A DNA stretch of 64,000 nt from Cryptomeria japonica (GCF_030272615.1 NC_081414.1:809571069-809635068), one strand, 5' to 3'. Positions 23,194 to 36,120 are shown, counted from the first letter of the stretch. Program-made: numbers and translations. Notes: generated by a model not told the origin, from the letters alone.

Positions 23194-26100
23194 ATGGCTT
23201 CTTCATCTTCCGTTATTGAATTCATTGCAAACCCTACTATTGTGGAAAATATCAAGCGTCCTATACCAGTCTTTAAGATAATCCATAAGATATCTAAGTT
23301 AGATGACTCCATTGGTGCATTTTCAAAAATCCCGAAGGGAGTTGCATTTGTTGAAGACCCTAGGGCATACATTCACTGTAACATTGAAGATTTAGGGTCT
23401 GAGGATTTAAAGAGCATGTTCATGAATGTTATCATAGACAAACAAGGTTTAGTCAAACCGAAACACAAGATTGTGGAAGATTTAGGGTTCGTTGACATCC
23501 TTCACATGCCTGAATTTTCATATGAGATTGTCTGTTATGTTCTTAGTAGAATTCACGGTGAATTTTTATGGATGGACTTAGTTTTCAAAATCACTAAGGA
23601 AGAAATTGGGGTTGTTACAGGTTTACCTTCTATCGGCACTAGGCCTGAGAAGAAAAACAGAAATTCCAAACAAAGAGGTTATGAACTTAACCGACGCTAC
23701 ATCAGATAATAGATCACTCAGGGTTAGCGACATAACTGATAACAATGTCAAATATGCAAGTATGGTTATTGGATATAAGGTTGCACAAACTAATAGGTTG
23801 AATTATGTTTCTAGTCTATGCATTCATAGTGCTTATGAGATGATAATGAACAATGCTCAAATTGACATTTGTGAGTGGTTGAAAGATGAACTGTTAAAAT
23901 TTTTTGATAAGATCAAAGGTGATAAGAAGAGAACCTTCAAATTTGGTGATTGTGTGTTTAATGCTATACTTCTCAAAGGAGATTTCTGGTATAGACCACA
24001 AAGACTTTGCCTATGATATTTCTGTCGAAAAACATATTAAGGAGGCAATTACCGACATGGGTTCAGAAGGAGACAAGCAAGTAAAGGAATATTTCAAAAA
24101 CTTTCAAGCTAAAATGAAGAAAAGGGAAAGAATCCCTTAGAATATTGTTGATAAATATGACAAATAGATATGCTTTGTTATTAAGAGAGATGAAGTATGG
24201 ATGGAGGCAGCTAGACCTAGAACTGTCTGGGTAACTGAGATGGTTTATGAAGTGGATTCAAACATTCTGGAATCTTATGCCAAGATACTCCTAGATGCTC
24301 CATCGGAACCGACAAAGAAGATCTTTGGTAATGCTGAAACTATTGAAAAAGATGTTGAAATTCAAAAGCAGAGGAAGAAAAGAGACAAAATATTGAAAGA
24401 TGCTTCGAAGTTTGTTGAAGTTGCTACTAAGGGCTTATTGAAACTTGATCTAATGAGTGGTTTTGCTGCACAAGAAAGAAAATCAGAACAAAAACCGGTA
24501 GCACATATTTCTCTTGTGGCTACCTCATCCAACTTTGATAATGACAAGGCTGCAGAATTCAAAAGGGTGGATAGGAAGAAGAGAAAATCCTCATCGACAC
24601 CTGCTCCATCACCTAAGAAAACAAGTATTCTAAGAAAGAAACAATAGGCTGTGAGAGAGCCCAACGGTCCCAAGGAGAAGGTCACACAGAAGAAACGAGA
24701 ATAAAAGGTATCTGACACTCTTTCACCGGAAGAGCTTGTAAATGAAATAACTCAGGATGACAATCTTGGAAATGTTAGTAAGTTCTATCATTCTTTCAAA
24801 AATTCTGATAAGGATACTATTGAGGAGAGTATAATTTTGTACTTAGATATATATAAGAAAGTTCTTATTGAAGTCATTGATTTTCTCCCTAATGACTTAT
24901 ATCTGAGACTTGAAGCTAAGAGAATGTCTACTATGGAATTGGATAAGAAATTAAAGGTTGAAGCACTGTCAATTGTTCATCTAGTTAAATCTAGACAAGA
25001 AATTGATGAATTGATAGCTGAAGCTAACAAAACTGTTTTTGCAAGTGGTCGCCAGCAAGTAAGCCTCATGGTCAATAGAATAAAGGAAATAGCAGATGAG
25101 ACAACAAATAAATGGGACATTTTCTTTGTGGAGAAAGAGAAAAGAGAAGAAAAAGAAAGACAAAAGGTCGACAAATATTTTACTAATGTATACCAAAAAG
25201 GAGATAAAGGAAAGAATAAGGTTGGCAGTGTACCTAACTTCACAATAAAAGATAACTTGTCCCCACCGACTCAGGACACCCCACCTGCAGTAGCAGAGAT
25301 ACCAGTAGATGTGCAAAATCAGCCTGAAGAGAAGTCAGAGGAGGTGAAAGAAGATGATATTTATCCTGAGTCAAACATTCTAATCACAATGAATGTTGAC
25401 ACTTAGGACATCAATATTGTAATTGATAAGGAAATTGTTGAGGAAAAGAAATCAGAACCTATCAGAGTTGACACTCAACAAAATGTTGAGATACTGGAAG
25501 AAAAAGAACAAGAATAAACATAATCTAAACCAGTAGAGAATAAGAATGAAATTAAGGATGAGAATAAGGAAGTGGTTAAGGTGGCTGAACAGGTATCTGG
25601 AGAAGAGAAGAAACTTAATGCAGAACCTAACACTTCTCCTTGTACTTCTATTGTGGACTTCAGGCCGACAACTATCACTGATGTATTATTGGATTCTATA
25701 AAGAAAATAACCAAGTGCAATGCCTTAGCATTTAAGGCTATTGATGACTCTCTACCGATTTTGCAAATGATTGCACCAACGTGCAAGGTAGATCACATTG
25801 TTGGCTCAATAGGTAAATTGGACACATTGTCCAAATTCATTTCTTCTAACATTCAGTCTTTAGATAAAATAAATGAGGAAACTATTCAGGAAAGAGTAAA
25901 TAAAGAAAAAGAACAATTCTTTGATAAAACAATAAAGGATTGTAATCAGCAGATTGATTCATTGCTACCAGCATTGAATTCCACTATTTTGGAATATAAG
26001 GAATTGTACAGGGAAGCTTGCAAACCTCATCATTTAACAGAAGATATTGATGAAGAAATCAGGAAAACTCAGAAAGAGATTGATGACATTGCAGATAACA

Positions 26101-26385
26101 TGGTTGGTTCTTCAGAACTAACATCAATTTTGGATCAGGAAATGGCTATTCATGAAGAGAAAATTGAAAATTTGGAAAAAGAGAAAGCAAGGTTGAAGAT
26201 GAAAACCTAGGAGTTAAAGAATAAAATTGGTCCAAGATTGGATAATCTACTAACACATCAGAATGAACTATCAAAGGCAAAAATTCAAGGAGACAGATCA
26301 CCGGAACAACAAATGCACTATCTTACCGGGATGATCAGGTAGATTGAAGCAATAATTATAGACTACAGGTGTCTAGGTAATTTTT
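23194..26385 (+). pseudogene. Element A second gene (ORF2), conserved protein of unknown function
   Basis: The start chosen, MASSSSVIEFIANPTIVE, aligns with starts in elements B, C and D. The frame moves at about 23660 and 23985 and has several stops, but three parts are clear. The first is an N-terminal globular region of about 300 residues with FKITKEEIGVVTGLP and IDICEWLKDELLKFF, then KRTFKFGD. A Lys-rich linker follows. The second is a middle block, LYLDIYKKVLIEVI then LYLRLEAKRM. The third is a C-terminal coiled coil (to about 26210). It has no protease, integrase or polymerase motif. The LTR element appears to carry it as its own gene. Function is unknown. Confidence 0.7.
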
Positions 26386-26526
26386 GAATTTTTTTTGAGA
26401 CTTTTGACATCCTTTGTCATTAATGTAAGGCATGGTGACAAATGAACAGAAGGAGATCATTTGCTTAGGGGGAGCACTTTCAGTTTTGGATTTTAGTTTT
26501 TGATTTTTCTCATGAGTATTGCTATC

Positions 26527-26554
26527 AATGCCAAAGGGGGATATTGTTGGCATT
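26527..26554 (+). other. Hairpin enclosing the polypurine tract of element A
   Basis: AATGCCAA and TTGGCATT pair perfectly (8 bp). The 12-nt loop contains the polypurine tract AGGGGGA and the first bases of the 3' LTR. Outer bases TGAGT (26513) and ACTCA (26559) can also pair. Equivalent folds exist in B and D. Confidence 0.6.
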
Positions 26555-27470
26555 ATACACTCAAATGAGAATGGTAGATGTTGTCATTGATGGAAACAAA
26601 GTGGCAACAAGGTTCAACAAGATTTCACAGGTTCAATAGGCAACAAACTTCACCTACCAACACCGACAGGTACTACAAGTCTTATTCACATAGACATCCA
26701 ATTTGCATCGATAGTAGATCATATCGGCATCCAAAGCCAACTTGGCAATAATATTGTTTATGTAATGTAAATTATAATTGTATGGCCTACATGATGTATT
26801 GTAAAGACTCATATATGTATGAGATCTTGTAGATCATTTGAAATGAAGTAGGTAATGAAATGTGTGTATGTAAGCGGTATATGTGATAAGATAGGGATAT
26901 GATATTGGATAATTGTATAAGAACATTGATGTGTTTATCTTGAGAGAGAATAAGAAGCAGAGAAGAGCATAGACTATTTTGTGTAAGAAGAATCATTTAC
27001 CAGCAAGGTTTTTGGCAGAGGTATCAAACAGAGCTTAAACCGGTACCAAATCCAGCATTGCAGATGTTATTTTAAAGTAGTACATTGTTATTGGATTTAA
27101 CCATCCAATTGTGTAGTCAGTGGGACTCCATTTTTGTTGTTGAGTAGTGAGCTCTAGGCAGTTGGCCTTCCTACATGTGCAGGCCCCTATTGTACTAAGT
27201 AATATTTATTCATATTGGCCAGTGAGTAAATATTGTGGGTCACAAATCCCATCGAGGTTTTTCCCACATTGGGTTTCCTCATCAAAATATCTATGTTATA
27301 GTGTGCATTGATGTTGATTCTTTTGTTTCTCTTTATTGCATTATTATTTTCTTACATGTATATTAAGTTCAATTATAGGATTGCAAATAAGTTTAAATCT
27401 TTCATCTACCGGTTAGACATTGATTCACTCCCCCCTCTCAGTGTCTTTGGGATTAACCAAGTATCTAACA
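26545..27470 (+). repeat. Element A 3' LTR
   Basis: 926 bp with the same ends as the 5' LTR. It is preceded by the polypurine tract CCAAAGGGGGATAT and followed by the GATCT duplication. It differs from the 5' copy by scattered substitutions, mostly transitions. Confidence 0.9.
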
Positions 27471-27475
27471 GATCT

Positions 27476-27720
27476 ATCTTAACTTTGAAGTGTCTTCCCA
27501 TTAGATATGGACTCTATTGTTTGACTGCATGAAGAATAGATAACATCTTCTCATAAATAGGCTTTAGTTGACTCTTACCTTTTAATTGACGACTCTCAAA
27601 AGAAATGGTCTAGCCATCCTGCATGAGGACATCTCCAATACCATTTCCTAAAGCATCACATTCCACAATAAAATCCTTGGTGAAGTTAGGCATAGTGATA
27701 ACTAGAGTAGTACACATAAC
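27476..27720 (-). pseudogene. Old Ty3/gypsy RT/RNase H, piece 2 of 3
   Basis: The minus strand reads TMPNFTKDFIVECDALGNGIG, then FESRQLKGKSQLKPIYEKM and LMGRHFKVKID, the start of a gypsy RNase H including its first catalytic Asp (ECDA). Two codons are stops. It connects to piece 1 across element A and to piece 3 (55440-55793) across element B. Confidence 0.8.
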
Positions 27721-28690
27721 TGTTGGAATCAGGGATCACTAAGAGGGGGGCTGAATCAGTGATCTACTAGATAGAAGATTTTCAAACTTAACTTTCAACC
27801 ACTAGATGCAAACACTAAGAATTGAAATGCAAAAATATGAAACAAACAACCACAAGATCATGACATCGATATTTTTACATGGAAACCCAAATGGGAAAAA
27901 CCACGGTGGGATTTGAAACCACAATATTATTCCACTATGGTCAATAGAAAAACAATATTACAAAATGGGAATGCACCGGAATTCAGGCACACTGCCTAGA
28001 GTTCACTACTTATTTACAATAACCCAAAAGGCTACAACCCTCGGGGAAGTCTCACAGACTTACAAAGTTGTAATAGTGATGAATTACAATGTATGAACTC
28101 TAAAATAGAATCTACAATTCCTGTATGAGTTCCTGTTGAGTGTTGGATACACTAACTAGATCACCTTCTCTGTTATGCTTTGTTCTACCCTGTACTATGT
28201 CTTAGTCAACTACCAAATCAAGAATGCCCAGATGAAACTGCACCAAAATGGATTCTCGATCACCTCCTTCTCACATACAATCACACCATACACCATTTAA
28301 AGATCACCCACACAAAACTTATATAGTGGCAACCACAAAAGAGGTTATTTACCATGTTGGCCTGAAGGTGTAACGTGTAGTCACATGTCATCTTGATCGG
28401 ATCCAAAAAGATAAGTGTGATTCACCAAAACAATAGAAAAATGATGTGTCCATGTCAACCCAATCAACAAGAACTCAATTCAATGCATTGCAATCACCAA
28501 AAAGCTTTTAGACCCAAGAATGCTCTATCCTTTCTGAAATACTGGTTAATCAGCTACTGCTTAATACCCACTTCTGTATAAGAAGAATCACGACCGTCAG
28601 ATCAAATTTATATGGAGAGTTTCTATCAATGACAACCCTAAACCAATAATTAGTCACCAAAAACCACCAGATTAGTGCCAATTGCCAACA
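27721..28690 (-). repeat. Element B 3' LTR
   Basis: 970 bp. On the minus strand it begins TGTTGGCAATTGGCACTAAT and ends CTGATTCCAACA. The 5' ends of the A, B and D LTRs are alike (TGTTGGCA...ACTC or ACTA), so these three are one family. Confidence 0.88.
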
Positions 28691-28706
28691 ATCTCCCCCT
28701 TTGGCA
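28683..28706 (-). other. Polypurine tract of element B in a short hairpin
   Basis: TGCCAA (28683-28688) and TTGGCA (28701-28706) pair around a loop holding the polypurine tract (minus strand AAAGGGGGAGAT, 28691-28702). Outer AGTG/CACT can extend it. It marks plus-strand primer formation. Confidence 0.6.
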
Positions 28707-28894
28707 TTGATGGAAACACTCGTGAAAAATAACTAAGTGTTGAGTACTGTACACCAGTTCAAAAGAATCAAAATAATTTCTAAGGCTCCCCCTTAGACAA
28801 AGAATTCCACTCTCCAATACTATACATTTTTCACTGTTCCCCTCCCCCTTTGACATCAATGCCAAAGATGGGGTGTTGTCCTAAACAAAGATAT

Positions 28895-31800
28895 TTACAA
28901 ATACTTGAAGAGGTCAACATAAATAGTCTTCAAAAGTCCTAGGTGAGTATCTCACCCACTCTTCAAGTTATCCAAAACTGTGACGAATGCACTAAATACA
29001 GTAGCATGAATTTTTAACTCTCTTAGGTCAGATAACATAGGCCGAGCCATCTCCTTCATACAATCCACCTTATTACTTAATATGGTGTCCAACTAGGTGG
29101 CAATCAGGTTCCAGAGTTCACCTACTCTTCTCAAAATTTTGTCTTGTCCACTTGAAGGCTTGAGATCTGATCATTTAGAGCTATAATATTCCCTTCAATA
29201 CTTCTGGTTAATGTTACATTTGGATCAAAAGACTGAGAAATACTAGCAAGCTTAACCTGACAAACACCTATTTGTTTATCTATATCTATAGTGAATTTGG
29301 GAAAAATTAGGCAAGATTTGTACAATTTAATGACTTCTAACAATGTGTCAGAAATAATCTGCAATCTCTTATTTAGTCTTACTCTATCATCCTCTATCAT
29401 CTTCCAGAATGTTTGCTTCCTAACATCCTTGAATTTATCCAAAACTTTTTGTGTAGCAGTCTTCTCCCAAGAATCAAAACTGGTATTTACACTATTAATT
29501 AATTGTAACAATTTGCCAAAGGGGCTATTATTAGAATCTATCTATACATTAGGAGCCACCTTATGCAAAATATCTACTGACAACAAAATTATCTTTTTAT
29601 CTTCAGATTCTAACTTCACCAAATCTTTCCTGGCCTAGGCTTGCACATCAGTTGCAAGCATAAGCTTCTCTGTAGGAGATATCTTTCCAAGATAAACAAC
29701 ACCATCAAGATTGATAGGGATTTGAGGTGGGGTCCCTGTAACTAGAGGAGTGACAATTGTCAGGTCAACTACTCCTTTATCTTTATCAACCTTGGTAACC
29801 TTAGCCTCGATAGACACATCATCCTTCTTCTTTTCACCATATCCTTGACCTTTTGCACTGGTGTTGCCACTTGGTGTAGTATCAACCTATTGGATCTCAA
29901 GGGTTGCAAATTTGTCCACCACCGGAGGAGCATCACCTATCTCAACATCAATTGTATTATTACCTTTATCTTCCAGTTGATCCTTAGTCTAAGTCTCAAC
30001 CTTCTGACTTCTAGAAACACCTTGCTTCTCTTCCGACTGAGATGGTTTGAATTCATCCTTGTACATAGGGTCATTTTGAATTATCTTTTTCCATGTCTCC
30101 TCATTTCTTTCCTCACCTCTTCCACATTACCAATCATCAATCTGTTAATCATGTTCTTGCTTTAGAATTCCTTCTTATTCGCTTCCTCAATCAGCCTCTT
30201 GGCTTCATCATGAGTAATACAAGTACAAATATTTACTAGCTCTCTCTCCTTCATTTCTCTATCAATCTTACTTGCATTCATTCTTCTTGCATATATAAGG
30301 CTATACAATCCTTTTGGAATGGTCTTCTCCAATTCAATTAATGTTTTGCTAAAATTGGGTAAATATATTACAACTACTTCCTCAATCTTTCTTTGATCAA
30401 CTTCATCTAAATTCTCATAACAAGCTCCAATATTATTTAAATTTCCATCCATAATTATTTCATCAATTAATTGATCTTCTGATAAAAGAGGAACAATTGT
30501 GTACTTACCTTGTATGTTACCATAATCGATGTCTTTGTCAAGTTGACTTTTGACCTGTCTACCTCTTTTGGATCTTTAGGTAGGAGTAGGATCAAATTTT
30601 GCCTTCTTGCTTTGTTGGGCTCCACTGGACTATGGCTTCCTTACCACTCTCACAAACTCTCCTTTCTTCTTTACCTTTCCTGCATCTTCCTTAGACTCTA
30701 TTTTTGAAGCCACCACAGATACTACAACATAGGTTCTTTTAGGCTTCTCCTTTTGCTTCAACACACCTTTCTCAAATGGGCTAGGTTTAGCAGATTGTGC
30801 CACCAGAGTAGGAGCAGACTTGATTTCATTTGGTTTGACCTTGGAGGGAATTGGATCAACCTTAGGTTTCTTGGTTTCCTCTTTGGCCTCTTTTTGTGCA
30901 TGTCTATCCTTTTCCTTCTTCACCTCCTCTTGGGTGAAACCCATTTGAGCAGCCACTTCCTCTGTCATATTAGTAACTTTCCTCTTCCGGGTAGGTGCAG
31001 TGAATTACATGTGTAAGTTGACATCCTTCTCATTGAAAGTCCCAAATATCCCTTCCTTGGGATCCACTGGTTGACTCATAAGATGTTGGGCATATGCCTC
31101 AAGTGTAACAGAGTCAACTTCGTACCCTATGGGCATGATCCATACAATTCTAGGCTCCACTACTTCCATTAGGCACTAATCCTTGTCGACCATGAAGCAA
31201 ATGGTTTGCTCATATTTTTCAACTAACTCCTTAGGGATCCTTTCCCTACTCTTCATTGCAGCTTGGAAGGTTTTGAAATATCTCTTGAGAGAAAATATTC
31301 CCATGGTTGCATCTCCAACTCCCTATAATCCTTCTTTGATCTACATGGCCATCGGTTTGTCATAAGCCCATTGGACCTTTCCTTTTATACCAAGTATCTC
31401 ATTCATGAAGTATAAAGCTAAGCAAAAAAGAAGTGTACCATATTTGAATGTGTTCTTATTATCCTATTTGATCTTCTTCAGATTTCTCAACAGCTCATTT
31501 AGGAGGGTAGTACATAGGTCATACCTTTTGTCTTCCTTAAGTATCTTGTATGCAGAGTATATGGTAGTACCAGAGACAAAGTTGTACCTTCTTGACTAGT
31601 AAACCTTTTAACCAACTGCTATTGATGCAAATTTTACATCATTCTCTAGAATGTCATTAATGGTCATCGGTCTTCTATCAAAATTTGAGCCAGTGGTGTC
31701 TATCACTGTGTCATTTGATACTTTCCTCAGGTTGGGTACCTCATGGGTTTCAGCTTGGCCTATCACAACTCGAATCGCCTTATTGGTGATCTTATGCACC

Positions 31801-32177
31801 CTGTCAAGACATATAAACTCATTATGAACTCAGCTAATAATGTACCAGATCCACTCAGCTTCACTGAACAACGAAAAATGCACAAATTGTGAGAAACCCT
31901 TGTCTTGAAGCACCATGTACTCAGGTTTGAGATTTCCCAAACCATTAGCCAAATATTTGTTGTAAAGATATAGCATGTCTGCACTTCCAAGCTCCTCAAG
32001 ATCATAGTGAATGTAAGCCCTGATATCTTCATTATGAAGCATGTCGTAGGGCACCGATGAGAATTCACCTTCCGGACCGTCCTCAACCGACTTGAAAGGG
32101 CGTTTCTTAAAAATAGGTTAGGAAATATCTTTAATCTCAACCACCAATGGGGTAGAAATACCAGAAGCTAAATCCAT
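28895..32177 (-). pseudogene. Element B second gene (ORF2), unknown function
   Basis: The minus-strand start MDLASGISTPLVVE aligns in place with the A, C and D starts. It runs about 3.3 kb to a TAA at 28895-28897 with stops and shifts. The N-terminal region shows FASIAVG, YDLCTTLLNEL and NTFKYGTLLFCLALYFMNE. A long Lys/Pro-rich linker follows (30968-30630), then the middle block IEEVVVIYLPNFSKTLIELE, then LYSLIYARRMNASK. The C-terminal coiled coil is at 29511-29131. It has no polymerase, protease or integrase motif. It is the same protein family as in A, C and D. Confidence 0.7.
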
Positions 32178-32576
32178 TTTGAATGCTAGGGTTTGTGAAA
32201 ATACAAAGCCTGAACAGATAAATACCTTCCTTCACAACCAGGCACTGAGATTCACTTTGGAGTCATTGAAATCGTTGTACAAATAGCCAAATCACTTTTC
32301 TCTCTTCTCTGCTCTATTCACTTGATGGCATTGTGACAAATGAAACTTTGAAATGCATTTTTATCCTTCAAAAACCTAATTTTCACTATAATAAATGCAG
32401 CCAGTTACCAAATATTTCATGAAGTCGCATACCAAAGTAACAAATCTTTTCAGAAACTTACAAATAACATTTACACATATGATTTAAGCATTCTACAACC
32501 TTTCAGAATTGATTGCAGACCATCAAAGAAGGGGCTCTTAGAATCTGTATAAAAGCTCCCCCTAAGGCATAAAGCC

Positions 32577-33780
32577 CTAGTTACCGGATGAAGATCCTGC
32601 ACCGGATTCAGGTGCAGACCCATTATCAACTTTAGATTCATCCTTTTTAACCCACATCTTCTCATGCTTGTCTTTGATCTCTTCTATCTTTGTTTTTCCC
32701 TTCTCATCTAATTTTCGCTTGTCTGTCAAAATATTATTCTTGCTTTTGCAGTACTTTGCAATGTGACTGGTTTTGTTGCATGCACGACAAACAACATTAT
32801 TCTGCATATGTATGAAGTTCATCTGATTTTGTCTTGTCCCGCATTGATTAGAGATATGTCCAAACATCCCACAAGCATAGCATCTTTTGTTTTGGAAGTT
32901 ATTCATTACTACTCTACACATATTTGACTTGTGACCAAAATTATTGCATATGAAACACTGGCCGATAAAGGTAGGAGCATTATTCATGTTATTCATTCCA
33001 TTATTCATCCTACTTCTGCATTGATTTTTCATATGACCAAATTTATTGCAAGTAAATAATCTACCATTTAATTTATGAGAATTAGGTTGCCTTATGGGAG
33101 AATTCTTTCTCTTATTTTGATCAGGTTTAGCATTGCCTTGTCTAGATTAGGAGAATTCACCTTTCTCAAATCCAAGTCCTCGCATGTCCTTCCCATGTCT
33201 CTGACTCTTCAACATCTCATCAAGCCTTGTTGAGTTATCTTTGAATTTGTCTTTATATTCATTAGCAACAACAAGTTCATCTCTTAGGGTAGCAACCTGT
33301 CTTTCAAGTTCCTGACCATTATTCCTTGATTGAGTCAGCTCAAGCTTCAGCTGATCATTCTCAGAGGTAAGCTTGAATCATTCATCTTCTCTTTCCTTCA
33401 GTGATTATGCTAGATTCTCTTCATTCTTCTTCCAGTCCTCAATCTCTTTAGTCAGCCTCATCACAATGGATTGCATCTCATTCTTCAAAGCAACATTATC
33501 TCTTTCAAGCTTGTTAACTTCATCAGCTTTATTCTAGTATTCCATGATCTGATCTTCTTTCTCCTTCATCTTGTCCATCAGTTCTTTCCTCTTGTCTCTA
33601 GAATTATTCACTTGATCCTTCAGGTCACTGATGAAATCAACAACAACATTCAAGTTCTTCCTCAAGGTGCAAGTCTCATTTCTAGTTGCATCAAGATCCT
33701 CAAGTACCACATTGAGTTGTCTCTGAAAACCATAAACCATTGAATCAATCTCCTATACCTTCCTCAAGTAGTTAAGATTC
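32577..33780 (-). pseudogene. Element B first gene: coiled coil plus four zinc knuckles
   Basis: The minus-strand coiled coil (33740-33250) is followed by four knuckles: one with its first Cys lost (LFTCNKFGHMKNQC), then CFICNNFGHKSNMC, CYACGMFGHISNQC and CRACNKTSHIAKYC. The tail is acidic and Ser/Gly-rich. The upstream half has a few in-frame stops, while the knuckle half is open from 33032 to the end. It is gag-like in layout. It stands between the primer site and ORF2, as in the other elements. Confidence 0.78.
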
Positions 33781-33795
33781 CTTAGAGGTACACAA

Positions 33796-33806
33796 CTCTG
33801 ATACCA
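33796..33806 (-). promoter_or_regulatory. Element B primer binding site (initiator-Met type)
   Basis: The minus strand reads TGGTATCAGAG directly inside the 5' LTR. This matches the 3' end of plant initiator tRNA-Met, the usual copia primer. Confidence 0.88.
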
Positions 33807-33808
33807 AT

Positions 33809-34437
33809 TGTTGCAATAAGGGATCATTGAGAGGGAGGGGGGTGAATCTATGATCTACCAAATAGAAAATTTTCAAACTTAACTTTCAACCACTAGATGC
33901 AAACACTAAGAACTAAAATGTAGAAACATGAAAAAAACAACCACAACATCATAACACTGGTATTTTTATGTGGAAATCCAAATGGGAAAAACCATGGTGA
34001 TATTTGAAGCCACAATGTTATTCCACTATGGCTAGTAGCAAAACAATATTATAAAATGGAAATGCACATGCATTCAAGCACACTGACAAGAGATCACTGC
34101 TCAATTACAATAACCCGGAAGGCTACAACCCTTAGGGAAGTCTCACTGACTTACAAAGTTGTTACAATGATGAATTACAATGTATAAATTCTGAAATAGC
34201 ATTTGCTATGTTTGGATGAGTTTCGGTTGAGTGTTGGATACACTAACTAGACCACCTTCTCTATTCTGCTATGTTCTACCCTGTACTTTGTCTCAGTCAG
34301 CTACCGGATCAAGAATGCGCACGTGAAACTATGCCAAAATGGATTCTCAATCACATCTCGCTCACATACAGTCACACCATACACCAAAAATATCACCCAC
34401 ACCAAAATTATATACCAACAACCACAAAATAGGTTCT
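33809..34437 (-). repeat. Element B 5' LTR, first piece
   Basis: This is the primer-site-side part of the 5' LTR. It aligns with 27721-28360 of the 3' LTR and stops at the GTTCT duplication (34433-34437) made by the Tat insertion. The LTR resumes at 47156 with AAAGGTGTAACGTGTAG, which the other LTR contains at the matching place. Confidence 0.85.
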
Positions 34438-34801
34438 TGTAACGTCATAAATTGTATGCACTTGCTAAAGCAGTACAATTTAACACCTAGTTTAGCACCC
34501 GCCTTGGCGCAGTTGCATTTTGCATTACATTTCCCCTTTAGCACTTAATTAATCAAATTAATTAGGTCTAAAGGTTCTATTTCATCATTTTCCACATCAT
34601 AAAGTCGGGCCCTTTCATTAAAGCGTGCCCCTTTCATTTTATTCTTCCAATACATCACTTAATCAAAAACCCTAATTAGGCCCTATTCTGAGCTTGGGGG
34701 TTTGATTTCGGGGGTCAAAACATCTCGAAATCACCTGTAACTTCGGGATTCTCTCTAAAATCATCATATCTGACGGCCCTAAAAATTTGGTGAAAAGTTG
34801 T

Positions 34802-34835
34802 CAGGACCGTGGCGCCCGGAGTGCACACGGTCCCG
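34802..34835. repeat. GGACC/GGTCC hairpin in the Tat 5' LTR
   Basis: CAGGACCGTG and CACGGTCCCG pair with one mismatch around a 14-nt loop that starts GCGCCC. In the 3' LTR the stem is a perfect 10 bp (CGGGACCGTG/CACGGTCCCG, 45855-45888). Confidence 0.75.
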
Positions 34836-35577
34836 GACATTTTTCCCGAAATTTTAGGAGCGCGATCCAATCATAAAATAAAGCTTAACCCCAAGAAATT
34901 GGCGGGATATTCAATCTCTAGGTCGGCCAAAAGTTGGAATTAAGACCTAGGGTTTCATACATAAGAGCTCTCTTTCTTCATTTGAAGGGATCCGATTTTT
35001 GTTTTCAGAAACCTCATATGCAGCGAAAGAGCAGATCTTTGAAGACTTCAACAACATTCAACATCCCTCTATCAAGCATTTATCAATTCCATTCATCCAT
35101 TTAGGGCTTGGAAGACATTGAAGAACAATAGGAGATTACCGACTGAAGATTGGCTTGTACTCCTCCCTTGAGGGTTGGGTATGATTTCATGTTGTTTTCA
35201 TGTCTTTGCATAAGCTTCAATATCTCATTTATTCATGCTTTAGATCACTTTGCATCTTGATTTAGAGCATTTACATTATCATTAACAAGCAATTAGGGTT
35301 TACTTTCTAGGTTGCTCTAGTTTGCTTACTTGCATTTTAGATCTTGCACACACACAAGGTCTGCACACACATTACTTTTACAATACAACTTGGCTATTCG
35401 TGGAGGTGGAAATCACTGAAGCGGGGGTTTGACTAAGGCAAAACCCTATATAGCCACCCAAAACACCTTTTTCAGATATAAGTGCAGGTTTCGAGACTCA
35501 GACGACGCCGTAGGTTGCAAATCCGAAAAATGCAGGTCGAGACAGCACCCCACACCAAATTGCAGAGCAGAATACCA

Positions 35578-35672
35578 GGACAGGGGCGTGGGGCGCCCTG
35601 GTCCTGTCAGGACAGGGGCGTTGGGCGCCCTGGTCCCTGGGACAGAGGCGCTAGGCGCCCTGGTCCTCCTGA
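35578..35672. repeat. Triple GC-rich repeat in the Tat LTR
   Basis: Three consecutive units of about 31 bp share the pattern GGACAGGGGCG, then GGGCGCCCTGGTCC. Each holds the palindrome GGGCGCCC or AGGCGCCC. The 3' LTR has the same block (46631-46725) with most of the differences between the two LTRs. Confidence 0.75.
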
Positions 35673-36100
35673 CAGACAACATTTCAGACAGTTTTCCAGA
35701 GTGCAAAACAGTGGTTTCAGGTGCAGTTTCAGGTGCAGAATCAGGACAGTGGCGCCCACGCCCCCGTCCTGAACATTTCCACTCAGATTTTGACTCCGGG
35801 TACGCATTTGCATTCTTGTCTTATCTTTGTATTTATAGCTTTCCATTTTTTAAGTTCAATTCTGCAATCTTGTTATTAGTTCATACTTGCATTTTAGGGT
35901 TAGGAATTGGACTTGCATAATCTTACCTTTCAATTACAACAAAGGAATAGAAACCCTAATAGGTAGCCCATGGCTCTCTCTTTCACAAAAAGAAGTAGCC
36001 AATTGTGTGATACCTCTAGGCTCTTTCGTATTCCGTAATGTGTGACAAGAGGTAGGATTAGGACATGATAACCTAGTCTCGCTTTTTCCCTCACACATTT

Positions 36101-36120
36101 TGGTGAACCCGACGTGAATC
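36101..36120 (+). promoter_or_regulatory. Tat element primer binding site, tRNA-Trp type
   Basis: TGGTGAACCCGACGTGAATC begins three bases after the LTR. Its reverse complement is, from memory, the last 20 nt of plant tRNA-Trp(CCA) including the CCA end. This gives the primer for minus-strand synthesis. Confidence 0.75.

Larger units (their letters stand above)
20866..27470 (+). mobile_element. Element A: non-autonomous copia-like element, two-gene design
   Basis: LTRs of 923 and 926 bp flank a 4.76-kb interior, and perfect 5-bp GATCT duplications lie at 20861-20865 and 27471-27475. The LTR ends are TGTTGGCATT and CTAACA. Inside lie a mutated initiator-Met primer site, a zinc-knuckle gene, a long second gene and a polypurine tract. 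There is no trace of protease, integrase, reverse transcriptase or RNase H. It is inserted in an older gypsy RNase H gene. Both genes carry stops and shifts, so it is an old copy. Confidence 0.9.
34438..36097 (+). repeat. Tat element 5' LTR
   Basis: 1,660 bp, beginning TGTAACGTCATAAATTG and ending TTCCCTCACACA. It contains a GGACCGTG/CACGGTCC hairpin (34802-34835) and a GC-rich triple repeat with GGGCGCCC cores (35578-35672). An open frame at 35429-35920 is present in both LTRs but looks like chance coding. Confidence 0.93.

Noticed and set aside
20866-26385. ORF2 of elements A-D as a plant mobile domain protein
   Set aside because: Some short motifs (FKITKEEIGVVTGLP) recall PMD spacing, but the later PMD landmarks (WG..AL..LY, LLQ.W..E) are not seen, so I leave the family unassigned.
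35429-35920. 163-codon open frame in the Tat LTR
   Set aside because: It lies in the GC-rich repeat block, overlaps other open frames on both strands and has no domain. The matching 3' LTR frame is different in length. Chance coding is the simpler reading.
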